Of a DNA stretch of 64,000 bases, positions 9,430-18,586 are shown in pieces. Made by a program: the position numbers and the translations under genes. The stretch is from Litchfieldia alkalitelluris (GTDB taxonomy: Bacteria > Bacillota > Bacilli > Bacillales > Salisediminibacteriaceae): NCBI RefSeq assembly GCF_002153425.1, contig NZ_KZ119600.1:2779920-2843919 (forward strand), in the 5' to 3' direction. Within the stretch, counting starts at the first letter, position 1; the number at the start of each line of letters is the position of its first letter. Below the pieces are notes generated by a model that was not told the origin of the DNA, ran no database searches, and saw nothing but the letters and a program-made list of their open reading frames with translations.

Positions 9430-9792
9430 TTATCCTAGTGTCTTATTAATTGCTTCTAATACACGATCGGCTTGAAATGGCTTAACAATAAAGTCTTTCG
9501 CCCCTGCTTGGATGGCATCAATAACCATCGCCTGTTGTCCCATCGCAGAACACATAATTACTTTTGCATTTGGATCCATTTTTTTTATTTCCTTTAAAGA
9601 TGTAATCCCGTCCATTTCCGGCATGGTAATATCCATGGTAACAAGATCTGGAGAGTGCTCTTTATACATATCAACTGCCTGTGCACCGTCCCCAGCTTCA
9701 GCTACTACTTCGAAACCGTTCTTTGTTAAAATATCCTTTATCATCATGCGCATAAACGCAGCGTCGTCTACAATCAATACTTTTACTGCCAT
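9430..9792 (-). CDS. cheY: Chemotaxis response regulator CheY
   Basis: CheY is the single-domain response regulator that, once phosphorylated by CheA, binds the flagellar switch (FliM in Bacillus). The 120-residue protein has the acidic pair D9/D10, phosphorylation site D54 (LVTMDITMP), a conserved T/S region (IMCSAMG) and the lysine of FIVKPF near residue 104. I start it at MAVKVLIVDD because AGGAGG is 8 bases upstream; the ATG two codons earlier is only 2 bases from it. It lies between fliY and fliO, as in B. subtilis. Confidence 0.97.
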   Translation of the reverse strand: MAVKVLIVDDAAFMRMMIKDILTKNGFEVVAEAGDGAQAVDMYKEHSPDLVTMDITMPEMDGITSLKEIKKMDPNAKVIMCSAMGQQAMVIDAIQAGAKDFIVKPFQADRVLEAINKTLG

Positions 9793-9839
9793 TGTCATAT
9801 CCTCCTATTAAGATGTGGTATTTTAAGTCTACAATACTA

Positions 9840-11063
9840 TTATAGTTTATTAATCCTCTCTTTCTTGCTGACAATATCTGTCACTCTTACACCAAAGTTT
9901 TCATCGATTACAACGACTTCCCCTTTAGCGATTAGTTTCTGATTTACTAAAATATCTACAGGCTCACCTGCAAGTTTATCGAGTTCAATAATAGATCCTT
10001 GCGCTAGTTCTAAAATATCTTTTATCGTCCGCTTTGTTCTTCCTAATTCCACCGTTACCTGTAAAGGAATATCAAATAACATTTCCAAATTCTTTGCTTC
10101 CGTCTCTCCTAACGGTGTAGCATCAAAATTAGTGAATGCAGCAGGATGGACATTTGCAGTACGCTCTGGTGTAGAGGTTATATGCTGTTGTTGATGAGAC
10201 CTCTGCTCGTACACTGGTTCCTGACGATGATTATCAAATAGATCGTTATTGGTGTAACTTGATTCAGGAACTGCCGTTGTTTCTGCATTTTGTTGAACTT
10301 CTTGCTTTACTTCTTTTGCTACACCTTGTACTGGATCTTGACTTTGCTCAACCGATTCTCCATTACTTGGATTCATTAATTCTTCTACTAAGTCCTTAGA
10401 AAAACTTACAGGAATTAACTGCATAATCTTAGAATCTATTAAATCACCAACCTTGAGGTTAAAAGAAATTTTAACAAGAACATCTTCATCAGGTAGAAAT
10501 TGATGATCTGAATAATCACTTTTCTCTAAAATATCTATACCTGGGGGTGATATATCAACTCTCTTATTAAAAATCGTTGACATAGAAGTGGAAGCAGACC
10601 CCATCATTTGGTTCATAGCTTCTTGTACCGCACTAATTTCCATTTCACCTAATACTTCCGTGACATTCAAGCCATCATTACCTAACATTAAATCTGCAAT
10701 CACAGCGGCATCACGGGTTTTTACAACAAGTAAATTCATACCTTCAAATCCATCTGTATAATGGACTGCAATATTTACATGTGGTTTAGGAAACTCATCT
10801 GCTAATTCCTTCTTTTTAACAACAGTTACTTTAGGTGTAGTAATATCTACCTTTTGATTTAATAACGTAGATAGGGCAGTGGCAGCACTACCAAATGATA
10901 TATTCCCAATTTCTCCAATGGCATCTTGCTCAATGCCAGATAAATAATTCTCAACATTTAATGATTTAGAAGCTTCGCTTTCCTCAGCTGTATCAGCTTC
11001 ATCTGATTGTAAGCCACTTAAAAGAGCATTTATCTCATCTTGAGATAACATTTCATCACTCAT
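9840..11063 (-). CDS. fliY: FliY, flagellar switch protein with CheY-P phosphatase activity
   Basis: FliY is the Gram-positive switch component that combines a CheC-like CheY-P phosphatase with a FliN-like domain. The 407-residue protein starts with a CheY-binding-type motif (MLSQDEINALLSG), then two CheC-type active sites, one in EIGNISFGSAATAL and one in EISAVQEAMNQMMGSAST, each with the expected E and N. A long glutamine-rich linker (about residues 245-315) leads to a C-terminal SpoA/FliN domain (PLQVTVELGRTKRTIKDIL). The ATG at 11063 overlaps the fliM stop and follows GAGGAGG. Confidence 0.95.
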   Translation of the reverse strand: MSDEMLSQDEINALLSGLQSDEADTAEESEASKSLNVENYLSGIEQDAIGEIGNISFGSAATALSTLLNQKVDITTPKVTVVKKKELADEFPKPHVNIAVHYTDGFEGMNLLVVKTRDAAVIADLMLGNDGLNVTEVLGEMEISAVQEAMNQMMGSASTSMSTIFNKRVDISPPGIDILEKSDYSDHQFLPDEDVLVKISFNLKVGDLIDSKIMQLIPVSFSKDLVEELMNPSNGESVEQSQDPVQGVAKEVKQEVQQNAETTAVPESSYTNNDLFDNHRQEPVYEQRSHQQQHITSTPERTANVHPAAFTNFDATPLGETEAKNLEMLFDIPLQVTVELGRTKRTIKDILELAQGSIIELDKLAGEPVDILVNQKLIAKGEVVVIDENFGVRVTDIVSKKERINKL

Positions 11064-12051
11064 GACCATCACCCTCCTCTTCAATAGTTTCAGTAATCTG
11101 GAGTGCTATTTTTTCTTTTACTTTACCCGGTTGTCCTAAAAATTTTGGTTGTTCAGCAACTTTCACTAATAACGGGGATTCAATTAATTGATTGAGTTCA
11201 ACTATATCACCCTTATCAAGCTGTAAAAACTCTTGTATAGTTATCTCTGACTTACCAAGTTCTACTACAACGTCCAATGGTGCCCGCTTGACATTCAACT
11301 CTAACGCTTCTTGTTCCATTGGCACTCTATCTTTCTTCTTTTGTTGCATCCATAAATGAACAGAAAGCTTAGGTAGGATAGACTCTATTACTACATGTGG
11401 AAGGCATATATTGATCATCCCTGTAGCTTCACCAATAGCAGTTGATAACGAGATTACAACCACCGTTTCATTTGGTGAAACTAATTGCAAAAATTGAGGA
11501 TTGACTTCAATTTCTTCCATGATTGGGTCTATTTCAACAACGGATTCCCAAGCCTCTCTGAAAGTTTCTAAGTTTCTTTGAAATAACTGAGTAAGGATTT
11601 TTGATTCAATTTCAGTTAAGGTCTCCACTTTATTAACTGAAGCCCCTTGACCACCTAACAATCGATCCAACATTGCATAGGCAATGTTTGGATTGATTTC
11701 CATTACGAATCTTCCATCAAGGGGGACTGGCTCAAATACATTTAACAATGTCATTTTTGGGACGGAACGTATGAACTCATCGTATGGGAGCTGATCAACA
11801 GAAGCTACTGATATCTGAACAAACGTTCTCAACTGTGCCGATAATTGTGTTGTCAATAGTCTCGCATAGTTTTCATGAATTCTCGTTAAACTCCTAATTT
11901 GATCCTTAGAAAAACGTAAAGCTCTTTTAAAGTCATAAACCTTTATTTTTTTCTCTGTCTCTTCTTTTTTTAATTCTTCCGCATCCATTTCCCCAGTAGA
12001 TAAGGCGGATAACAGGGCATCAATTTCCCCTTGGGATAAGACATCTGCCAA
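11056..12051 (-). CDS. fliM: FliM, flagellar motor switch protein
   Basis: FliM is the middle-ring switch protein that receives CheY-P and controls rotation. The 331-residue protein has the N-terminal CheY-P binding motif LSQGEIDALLSAL, a middle CheC-like domain without the phosphatase residues, and a C-terminal SpoA domain (LDVVVELGKSEITIQEFLQL). Translation appears to start at TTG behind AGAGGTGAG. Its last codons overlap the start of fliY, pointing to coupled synthesis of the two switch proteins. Confidence 0.96.
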   Translation of the reverse strand: MADVLSQGEIDALLSALSTGEMDAEELKKEETEKKIKVYDFKRALRFSKDQIRSLTRIHENYARLLTTQLSAQLRTFVQISVASVDQLPYDEFIRSVPKMTLLNVFEPVPLDGRFVMEINPNIAYAMLDRLLGGQGASVNKVETLTEIESKILTQLFQRNLETFREAWESVVEIDPIMEEIEVNPQFLQLVSPNETVVVISLSTAIGEATGMINICLPHVVIESILPKLSVHLWMQQKKKDRVPMEQEALELNVKRAPLDVVVELGKSEITIQEFLQLDKGDIVELNQLIESPLLVKVAEQPKFLGQPGKVKEKIALQITETIEEEGDGHE

Positions 12052-12096
12052 AAAGACTCACCTCTTTTCTTACAACTACTCTTGATGGCTCAATTC

Positions 12097-12528
12097 TTAT
12101 TGAATCACTCGTTGATTCATATAGACATTTACTACTTCTCCATCTTGCATTATCTCATTTACTCTTAGTCGTAATTGCTCTTCAATTTGTCTAATTCCAT
12201 CAGAACCACGGAAATCACTTTCTTTCATGTCTGATAGCTCTTGAATGATTAGGTTTTCTACTTGAAAATCTCTTTTTTCGAATTCATTTCTAGCTTTCAT
12301 ACTATCTAGTTCAATAACAAATTGCGCACGAATAATATGATTTGTATATAAGTTTGTAATTATCTCGTCTGTTTCGACTGAGAGTCTTAAAATGTCATCG
12401 ATTGTCTGTTCTTCGTGGGCACTAGCTTCATCAAAAAATTGTGTATAAAGGACTAAAGTTAAAGCGCCAATTAAGGTCAGGGCTAGGAGAATGATTATCA
12501 TAATTTTTAAAAGTCGATTTTTAAACAC
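12097..12528 (-). CDS. fliL: FliL, flagellar basal body-associated protein
   Basis: FliL is a single-pass membrane protein associated with the stator/basal body. The protein has a short basic N-terminus, one membrane helix (about residues 8-30: [20 protein letters not shown]) and an extracytoplasmic domain of about 110 residues with the FliL-type pattern around [20 protein letters not shown] at 12528 directly after AGGTGATC is my preferred start; a GTG at 12537 is the alternative and gives 146 residues. The gene overlaps flbD. Confidence 0.88.
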   Translation of the reverse strand: MFKNRLLKIMIIILLALTLIGALTLVLYTQFFDEASAHEEQTIDDILRLSVETDEIITNLYTNHIIRAQFVIELDSMKARNEFEKRDFQVENLIIQELSDMKESDFRGSDGIRQIEEQLRLRVNEIMQDGEVVNVYMNQRVIQ

Positions 12529-12736
12529 TGTGATCACCTATCCTTTTCATGGCTGTTAACCCCACTTGACGATAAAACTCTTCAACCTTTATACGTACAT
12601 CTTCCTCCGAATCTTTAACAACTAAAATCTTTCCATTCATCATCGTAATAGTCGTATCAGGAAACTCTTGAATTTGTTCAATATATAGAGCGTTTAAAGT
12701 AAATGTTTGTCCATTTAATTTGGTTAATAAAATCAT
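12521..12736 (-). CDS. swrD: FlbD/SwrD family flagellar protein
   Basis: This 71-residue protein matches the FlbD family, called SwrD (YlzI) in B. subtilis, where it raises flagellar motor power for swarming. The recognisable core is [22 protein letters not shown] followed by [18 protein letters not shown]. It sits between flgE and fliL, the conserved place. The immediate upstream sequence has no good Shine-Dalgarno at normal spacing; a strong one lies further away behind a hairpin (see the regulatory entry). Its end overlaps fliL. Confidence 0.88.
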   Translation of the reverse strand: MILLTKLNGQTFTLNALYIEQIQEFPDTTITMMNGKILVVKDSEEDVRIKVEEFYRQVGLTAMKRIGDHSV

Positions 12737-12780
12737 TTGTTTAGTTAGACTTGGTGGTTTTATCCAAGTCGTTCCTCCCT
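12737..12780 (-). promoter_or_regulatory. Distant Shine-Dalgarno with intervening hairpin upstream of flbD/swrD
   Basis: A strong AGGGAGG (12774-12780) lies about 37 bases before the flbD ATG, too far for normal use. Between them, GACTTGG and CCAAGTC (12748-12770) can form a 7-bp stem that would bring the two closer. The same Shine-Dalgarno is well spaced for a TTG-initiated open frame of 8 codons ending TAA before flbD. Either reading is inference. Confidence 0.4.
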
Positions 12781-12792
12781 AAAAATTTGACT

Positions 12793-12825
12793 GGCTTAAC
12801 ACTTAAATAATTTAAGCGCTAAGCC
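12793..12825 (-). other. Imperfect palindrome/hairpin between flgE and flbD
   Basis: GGCTTA and TAAGCC flank CTTAAAT/ATTTAAG, giving a near-symmetric hairpin of about 30 bases in the flgE-flbD spacer. On the minus strand it is followed by a short T-rich stretch (ATTTTT), so it could act as a weak attenuator or an mRNA-processing or stability element inside the operon. Confidence 0.4.
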
Positions 12826-12833
12826 GAGCCAAC

Positions 12834-14051
12834 TTAACGTTTTAAGTTTACTAGTTCTTGTAATATTTCATCAGAAGTCGTAATAATTCGTGTATTCGCT
12901 TGGAAACCACGCTGAGCAACAATCATTTCTGTGAATTCCTCAGACAAGTCAACGTTAGACATTTCAAGGGCTGCACCAGTAAGTGATCCTCTACCACCAT
13001 CACTAGGAAAGCCTACTTGTGGCATCCCGGAGTTATTCGACACTTGATAGGTATTAGCTCCACTCTTTGTTAGTCCTTCTGGGTTATTAAATGACGCCAG
13101 GGCGATTTGGCCCAGTAATCTCACTTGTCCATTTGAAAAGACACCATTAATTTCCCCTGTACTGGAAATGTTATAACTCTCTAATGTTCCATCTATGTTT
13201 CCATTTACACTATAAATATCAACATTTGAATTCCTGTCGTATTGAGTAATTCGTGAAAAATCTAAATTAAATGCTACATTATTAATATTTGGATCATTAA
13301 ACACTAGAGTGAGTTCTGTATTATCATCATCTAAATTACCACTATTAAATTCAAGCGTACCAGTCGTACCACCTGTTACTGCTGCACTTTCAGAGGAAAC
13401 GGCATAGGACCACTCGTTATTAGAATCTTTTGTAAAGGAAACCTCTATTAAATGTGGTCTACCAATCTCATCAACTACATAAAACTCAATGTTTCTTGAA
13501 TTTCCAACCACTGTCTCTGAATCTAAGTTCCCTCGGACTGTAGCTTCCGTCGTTGCTTGCGGTGGTATAGTCATTCCTGCTGGTATTTGCAAGCTTCCAA
13601 TCCCTGCAGCTTCATTGATATTCCCATCTGCTCCAACACCATAACCTTGTACTCTTAATCCATTAGAGTTAACAAGGTTCCCCTGTTGATCAAGATAGAA
13701 ATTTCCAGCTCTAGTGTAATACGTTTGGTTACCGTCATTAACGATAAAAAATCCATCACCAGTTATACCTATATCTAAATCTCTTCCAGTAGTCTGCAAA
13801 GATCCTTGGGTCTGAATTGTATCAATGGAAGCAAGAGTACTACCTAATCCCATTTGCATCGGGTTAGTACCGCCTCGGTTTTCAGTAGGAGTACTAGCAC
13901 CTGATAATTGCTGGCTTACTAGATCCTCAAAGGTTACTCTACCTTTTTTATAACCAAATGTATTAACGTTAGCGATGTTATTACCAATTACATCTAACTT
14001 AGTCTGGAAATTACTCATTCCACCTATACCTGAGTACATAGCACGTAACAT
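12834..14051 (-). CDS. flgE: Flagellar hook protein FlgE
   Basis: FlgE polymerises into the hook, the universal joint between rod and filament. The 405-residue protein has the N-terminal rod/hook signature (MYSGIGGMSNFQTKLDVIGNNIAN), a FlgE-type central domain with the D2-like segment near IPAGMTIPPQATTEATVRGN, and the C-terminal flagellar basal-body motif MSNVDLSEEFTEMIVAQRGFQAN. I use the ATG at 14051 behind GAAGGGAG, since the longer frame adds 17 unconserved residues. It follows flgD and the TIGR02530-like gene. It is longer than the hook protein of B. subtilis as I recall it, because of the central domain. Confidence 0.93.
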   Translation of the reverse strand: MLRAMYSGIGGMSNFQTKLDVIGNNIANVNTFGYKKGRVTFEDLVSQQLSGASTPTENRGGTNPMQMGLGSTLASIDTIQTQGSLQTTGRDLDIGITGDGFFIVNDGNQTYYTRAGNFYLDQQGNLVNSNGLRVQGYGVGADGNINEAAGIGSLQIPAGMTIPPQATTEATVRGNLDSETVVGNSRNIEFYVVDEIGRPHLIEVSFTKDSNNEWSYAVSSESAAVTGGTTGTLEFNSGNLDDDNTELTLVFNDPNINNVAFNLDFSRITQYDRNSNVDIYSVNGNIDGTLESYNISSTGEINGVFSNGQVRLLGQIALASFNNPEGLTKSGANTYQVSNNSGMPQVGFPSDGGRGSLTGAALEMSNVDLSEEFTEMIVAQRGFQANTRIITTSDEILQELVNLKR

Positions 14052-14123
14052 AAGAAAAACTCCCTTCAAATTGTTTATGCTGTATCCATCATTCAACAGC
14101 AATAGGCTTCCTTTCGGTCCGGC

Positions 14124-14510
14124 CTAGTTCATCAAAATTGCTCCATTTATATTAGTAAATAACTGGGATTGAGCTTCTTCCCTATCCATTGCAGTGATGA
14201 CTGTATTATTTTTTACACTTACAACGAGTGCTGCATTTTCCGTCACAACAAGAGAATCACAGATTCCTTTATGACTAGCCTCATTTACTTTTTCCTGTAT
14301 TTGTTTCCAAGTTTCAGGAGTTATGTTAATTCCACGTTCATTCAAACGCATTTCCGCATGTTTACTAACCTTTATACTCTCACTAACAGCGACAGTTTTT
14401 TGAAACACCGACTGAAATGTCTCAACCTTATGTTTAACAGGAGAACCTGTTTTCTGAGATGGCTTTATAAATGACTGCTGCAGGTGATGGGGCATTATTT
14501 TGTGATTCAC
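14124..14510 (-). CDS. TIGR02530-type flagellar operon protein
   Basis: This 128-residue protein matches the small family found between flgD and flgE in many Firmicutes flagellar operons (TIGR02530). The conserved block is HAEMRLNERGINITPETW, followed by VSVKNNTVITAMDREE near the C-terminus. No catalytic residues or membrane segment are visible. Its function is not established; position suggests a role in hook assembly. A GTG at 14510, 8 bases after AGGAGG, is the preferred start; the GTG at 14519 overlaps the ribosome binding site. Confidence 0.85.
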   Translation of the reverse strand: MNHKIMPHHLQQSFIKPSQKTGSPVKHKVETFQSVFQKTVAVSESIKVSKHAEMRLNERGINITPETWKQIQEKVNEASHKGICDSLVVTENAALVVSVKNNTVITAMDREEAQSQLFTNINGAILMN

Positions 14511-14530
14511 TAACCTCACCTCCTATACAA

Positions 14531-14974
14531 TTATTTTGGAATGGAAACTGTATTGATGTCTTTTACTGAGATGGTGTATGTTTCATCAACCAATAACTCA
14601 GCTGATCCATTTTTAAACTTTACTGTTGTTACAACACCTTCCATTTTTTCCATTCTTCGATTTCCGTTTTCATTTACTTCCCTATCCCACGTTACTTTTT
14701 TCCCAATAAGTTCACTGTGAGAGATAAATTGACTCTGTTGTTGACTTTGTATAAACTTTTCTAGATTTGAATTCATGTTTGTCATTTGCTCTAACGAAGT
14801 AAATTGGGCCATTTGTGCTATAAACTCTTTATCTTCCATCGGATTCAATGGATCCTGATTTTGAAGCTGAGCAATTAAAATTCGTAAGAACGCATCTTTG
14901 TCTAAATCATTCGTGTTTCTTTTTTGTTTTTGATAATCTGCTAGATACAAACTATCATTGATCGCAATTGTCAT
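14531..14974 (-). CDS. flgD: FlgD, hook cap / hook assembly scaffold
   Basis: FlgD caps the growing hook and directs FlgE polymerisation. The 147-residue protein shows the characteristic N-terminal pattern FLRILIAQLQNQDPLNPMEDKEFIAQMAQFT spread over residues 28-60, then a small beta-rich C-terminal portion. This short form lacks the larger C-terminal Tudor/Fn3-like domains of enterobacterial FlgD, as is usual in Bacillus (YlxG). ATG follows GGTGAT with good spacing. It is located between fliK and the TIGR02530-like gene. Confidence 0.94.
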   Translation of the reverse strand: MTIAINDSLYLADYQKQKRNTNDLDKDAFLRILIAQLQNQDPLNPMEDKEFIAQMAQFTSLEQMTNMNSNLEKFIQSQQQSQFISHSELIGKKVTWDREVNENGNRRMEKMEGVVTTVKFKNGSAELLVDETYTISVKDINTVSIPK

Positions 14975-14985
14975 TTATGATCACC

Positions 14986-16218
14986 CTACACTTTCATATC
15001 GATCAAGTCTTGGAGGAATTCCTGAAAATTATCTTCGTCATCTTGCTGTTCCAAATCATCTTGTTTAAGGGACTCTTCTCTCCTATTTTCTCCTTGACCT
15101 TCCTGTGAATCTTTGAAAGGATTTTGGTTCGTTTGCTGTGTCTGTTGCTGAGTGATTTCTATTCTATCTACTTGTATATTTTGCCCTTGGAAAGCTTGAC
15201 GTAATTGATTTAATTGCCCTTCAATCAGTTCCCTAGCAGCAGCAGTTGTCGTCATCATTTTTGCAACTAAAATACCATTTACTTGTTGGATATTAATATC
15301 AAGTCTTCCTAATGATTGTGGGTGTAGCTTTAGACTGATCTGCTGGATTCCATTACTTAATTGCTGGAATTGATTTCTATTTAACATATTTTGAATCTGT
15401 CGCATAAATTGCTCTTCAGAAACCCGATCCCCTTGTCCACCAGTATGTAGCATTAATTGCTGGACTCGCGACATATGACTGTTATTTGTATCGAATGAGC
15501 TTATCATAAATTGGGTATTAGCTGTTACATTGGATTCATTCTGTCGAAAAGTATTAAGGAAAATCCTTTCAACTGTCTCTCGATCAGGTCTAGATGAAAC
15601 ATACCTTAATTGTTCTTTTAAACTTAATCCACTATCCTTTTCCAAGCCTTGCAAAATCGTTTTTAAATGACTACTTAATTGCTCAAACACGTTACCATAT
15701 GACTTTGTACTGTTTTCCAACACAAACGTTGGAAAGACTGTTTGTAAAACCTTTTCTACTTGGCTTAGGAAATGAGTGTGTCCAATCCCTCTCATTTCAA
15801 TGTACGAGCTATTTTCCATATGAGTGAAAGCAATTATCATTTTCAAAAGATTCATTGGATCTGGATTTTCTATAACTTGATTTAGTAAATCCTCACTTGA
15901 AAAAGATTGGTCTCCACTAAATAATTGGAGGAGTTCATCTTTAAATTCTTTTGGAAGGATTTCAAGTATTTCCTCAATATCTTCCATATTGATAGGAATA
16001 TCAATTAATTCGCCTTCCCCTAGCCAATCTTGATGCGTTTCCTGTTTCTCCATTCCATTAGCAATTACGCCTGAAGTTTCCTCTGTGACCTGATTTAACT
16101 GATTCAACATTTGATGGAACAAATTCCCCTTTTGGGTGCCTTCTACATCAACTTTGTTGCCGTTACTCCCTGGTAAAGTTTTTTTAGTCATAGGAAATGC
16201 TGCCATAATATCATTCAC
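14986..16218 (-). CDS. fliK: FliK, flagellar hook-length control protein
   Basis: FliK measures hook length and triggers the FlhB specificity switch. The 410-residue protein has a poorly conserved, glutamine-rich N-terminal ruler region and a C-terminal hook-length domain recognisable around SLKLHPQSLGRLDINIQ and AARELIEGQLNQLRQAF (about residues 295-355). An acidic, low-complexity tail follows. Translation begins at GTG behind AAGGGGGTGAG. It lies between ylxF and flgD. Confidence 0.92.
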   Translation of the reverse strand: MNDIMAAFPMTKKTLPGSNGNKVDVEGTQKGNLFHQMLNQLNQVTEETSGVIANGMEKQETHQDWLGEGELIDIPINMEDIEEILEILPKEFKDELLQLFSGDQSFSSEDLLNQVIENPDPMNLLKMIIAFTHMENSSYIEMRGIGHTHFLSQVEKVLQTVFPTFVLENSTKSYGNVFEQLSSHLKTILQGLEKDSGLSLKEQLRYVSSRPDRETVERIFLNTFRQNESNVTANTQFMISSFDTNNSHMSRVQQLMLHTGGQGDRVSEEQFMRQIQNMLNRNQFQQLSNGIQQISLKLHPQSLGRLDINIQQVNGILVAKMMTTTAAARELIEGQLNQLRQAFQGQNIQVDRIEITQQQTQQTNQNPFKDSQEGQGENRREESLKQDDLEQQDDEDNFQEFLQDLIDMKV

Positions 16219-16253
16219 TTATTCTCACCCCCTTTCAAGCATTCGTTTTATCA

Positions 16254-16817
16254 TTAATCAACAAGTTTACTAATGATATTAGCTGCTTTTGATGGATCTA
16301 CTCTACTTAAAATCTGAGATCGGGCGTCAGTATTCATAAGTCTTAAATACAACACCGCTTCATCTTCTTCCATTTCCGATACAATTTGAGCTGCCTTTGA
16401 TGCTGTCATTCCTTCAAGCGTTCTTACAATGTCTCCATAATCTGCACTCTCATTTGATTCTTGAATTTCATTTTCATTTTCTTGTTGGACTAGTTGATCA
16501 ATTCGCTCTTCTAACTCAATAATTTGGAGGTTTTTTTGCTCCATTTCATATTCTAAACTTTGAATTGTTGTTAAATATGTGCTGTTTTCATGCTCCAATT
16601 GCACAAGCATCTCTTCAACATTCTCTTCAGTCTCTATTGTTTCTTCATTTTCTCCATCAACGAAAGGTAACATAGATACTACTTGTTTCACGTTATCAAC
16701 GATATTGACATTCATAAAGCTTAATACTGCTACAGCCAATATTACTGCGAAAACACCTGGAATGAAGATGAGCATAAAGAAGACTTGCCATTTGTTTTGT
16801 GAGTTATCATTTTTCAT
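16254..16817 (-). CDS. ylxF: YlxF/MotE-like flagellar protein
   Basis: This 187-residue protein has a membrane helix near the N-terminus (about residues 12-33), an acidic coiled-coil (about residues 55-120) and a C-terminal MgtE-N-like domain (MTASKAAQIVSEMEEDEAVLYL and LSRVDPSKAANIISKL). It matches B. subtilis YlxF and the MotE family, which in other bacteria chaperones a motor protein; the role in Bacillus is not firmly known. It sits between fliJ and fliK. ATG follows TAGGTGAAG. Confidence 0.88.
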   Translation of the reverse strand: MKNDNSQNKWQVFFMLIFIPGVFAVILAVAVLSFMNVNIVDNVKQVVSMLPFVDGENEETIETEENVEEMLVQLEHENSTYLTTIQSLEYEMEQKNLQIIELEERIDQLVQQENENEIQESNESADYGDIVRTLEGMTASKAAQIVSEMEEDEAVLYLRLMNTDARSQILSRVDPSKAANIISKLVD

Positions 16818-16829
16818 AGCTTCACCTAT

Positions 16830-17267
16830 CTACCGATTCATATATTGCTGTACTGAAACTTCATCTAGGTTCTTGTTTTCAAACCTTTTTTGTTCAACTT
16901 CATATTGTTGAAACTTTTTTTCTTTCATTTTTTCATATTTTTTTAAATCAACTGTTGAGGTTAACAATAATTGCTGTTTTTCGTTCATGGACGACCTCGC
17001 ATAGTGTGTTGATTCTTGAAGTCGGTCGATTTGGAGTTGTAAAAATCGTAAAGCTTCTTCCGTCTGTTGAATAATAGAAATTGGTACACCTTTTCCAATA
17101 TTCTCTTCATAAGTCTGCAAAATCTCTTCCTTCTTTTTTAATACATGATATAATTCCGTTGCTACTTCTTCGAATTTGCGCATTGCGTCCTGGTATTCTA
17201 ATTGAGCTTCCATTTTATTATGCTCTTTCATCTCAAGAACTTTTTGTAATGTAAATTGAAAACTCAT
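16830..17267 (-). CDS. fliJ: FliJ, flagellar export chaperone/coiled-coil protein
   Basis: FliJ is a cytoplasmic coiled-coil that inserts into the FliI ATPase ring and links it to FlhA. The 145-residue protein begins FQFTLQKVLEMKEHNKMEAQLEY and is almost entirely helical and charged, typical of the family, which is conserved in structure more than in sequence. Its ATG overlaps the last base of the fliI stop. It lies in the conserved fliH-fliI-fliJ order. Confidence 0.92.
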   Translation of the reverse strand: MSFQFTLQKVLEMKEHNKMEAQLEYQDAMRKFEEVATELYHVLKKKEEILQTYEENIGKGVPISIIQQTEEALRFLQLQIDRLQESTHYARSSMNEKQQLLLTSTVDLKKYEKMKEKKFQQYEVEQKRFENKNLDEVSVQQYMNR

Positions 17268-18586
17268 TATGTTACCCCTTTCCCAAACTCCTCTAATAGT
17301 TGAGCTACAGCATCATCAAAGGTTATACTCCCGTCCACTTCTTGCTTCAGAAAATTTATAATGCTTGGATGACGATTTATTGCTTCATCAATTAGTTGGT
17401 TGGTACCCCTTTTATAAGCTCCAATACTAATCAAATCCTCTGAATCTTGATAGGTAGCTAGTAACTTTCTCAAATTGTCTGCTGCCTTGCGATGCTGCTC
17501 AGAAACTATATCGTTCATAATTCGACTTATACTTGTTAAAACATTAATAGCTGGAAACTGACCTTTATTTGCTAGCTTCCGATCTAATACAAGATGTCCA
17601 TCTAAAATTCCCCTCACAGTATCAGATATCGGTTCATTTAAATCATCTCCGTCAACTAATACAGTATAAAAGGCAGTAATAGTACCATACTCATTTGTTC
17701 CGCTTCGTTCTAAGAGACGTGGTAGTAGGGCAAACACAGAAGGTGTATAACCTTTCGTTGTTGGCGGTTCACCAGTAGCTAAACCAATTTCCCTTTGCGC
17801 CATTGCTACACGTGTAACGGAATCCATCATTAATGTGACATTTAACCCTTGATTCCGAAAATATTCTGCTATTGCAGTTGCCGTGAAAGCGCCTTTAATT
17901 CTCATTAGTGCTGGCTGGTCTGAAGTGGCCACAACCACGATTGAATTTTTTAAACCTTCTTCTCCAAGATCCCTTTCTACGAAATCCCTTACTTCTCTTC
18001 CACGTTCTCCAATTAGAGCTATGACATTTATATCTGCATCAGATTTCTTTGCAATCATCGCCATGAGCGTACTTTTACCTACTCCGCTTCCTGCAAAGAT
18101 CCCGACACGTTGCCCTTTTCCCACTGTGAATAGTCCATCAATAGCACGTACTCCTAAGCTCAAAGGTTCCGTTATTCTCGGCCTCTTTAGAGGGTTTGGT
18201 GGTGGATTATCAGTTGGGTATGGTAAGGTCCCCTTCGCTAACCCTTGGTTGTCGTAGGAGCGCCCTATTCCATCTATAACTTTTCCAATTAGGCTTGTCC
18301 CTATATTAACTTGTAGAGATTTACTGGTTGCTTCCACCAAACATCCAGGGGAAATATCATGAATTTGATCAAATGGCATCAAAAGAACATTTTCTTCACG
18401 AAACCCCACTACCTCTACCATCACTTTCCTATTAGATGGTGGTCCTACATGGATATAACAAATCTCTCCAATTGAAACTTGAGGACCTTTAGATTCAATC
18501 ATAAGACCTACTAGTTGCTTTACTTTTCCAAAATGAACTAATGAAGGTATCGAATCTATTTCCTGAACAAGTTGATCAAATTTCAT
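17267..18586 (-). CDS. fliI: FliI, flagellum-specific ATPase
   Basis: FliI is the F1-beta-like ATPase that energises early steps of flagellar protein export. The 439-residue protein has Walker A GIFAGSGVGKST, Walker B within VTLMMDSVTRVAMAQREIGLATGEPP (residues about 245-270) and a conserved catalytic ERGREV motif. I start it at ATG 18586 (MKFDQLV), which is well spaced from GAGGGTG inside the fliH end and gives the usual length; the upstream extension overlaps fliH. Adjacent fliH and fliJ encode its regulator and stalk. Confidence 0.95.
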   Translation of the reverse strand: MKFDQLVQEIDSIPSLVHFGKVKQLVGLMIESKGPQVSIGEICYIHVGPPSNRKVMVEVVGFREENVLLMPFDQIHDISPGCLVEATSKSLQVNIGTSLIGKVIDGIGRSYDNQGLAKGTLPYPTDNPPPNPLKRPRITEPLSLGVRAIDGLFTVGKGQRVGIFAGSGVGKSTLMAMIAKKSDADINVIALIGERGREVRDFVERDLGEEGLKNSIVVVATSDQPALMRIKGAFTATAIAEYFRNQGLNVTLMMDSVTRVAMAQREIGLATGEPPTTKGYTPSVFALLPRLLERSGTNEYGTITAFYTVLVDGDDLNEPISDTVRGILDGHLVLDRKLANKGQFPAINVLTSISRIMNDIVSEQHRKAADNLRKLLATYQDSEDLISIGAYKRGTNQLIDEAINRHPSIINFLKQEVDGSITFDDAVAQLLEEFGKGVT

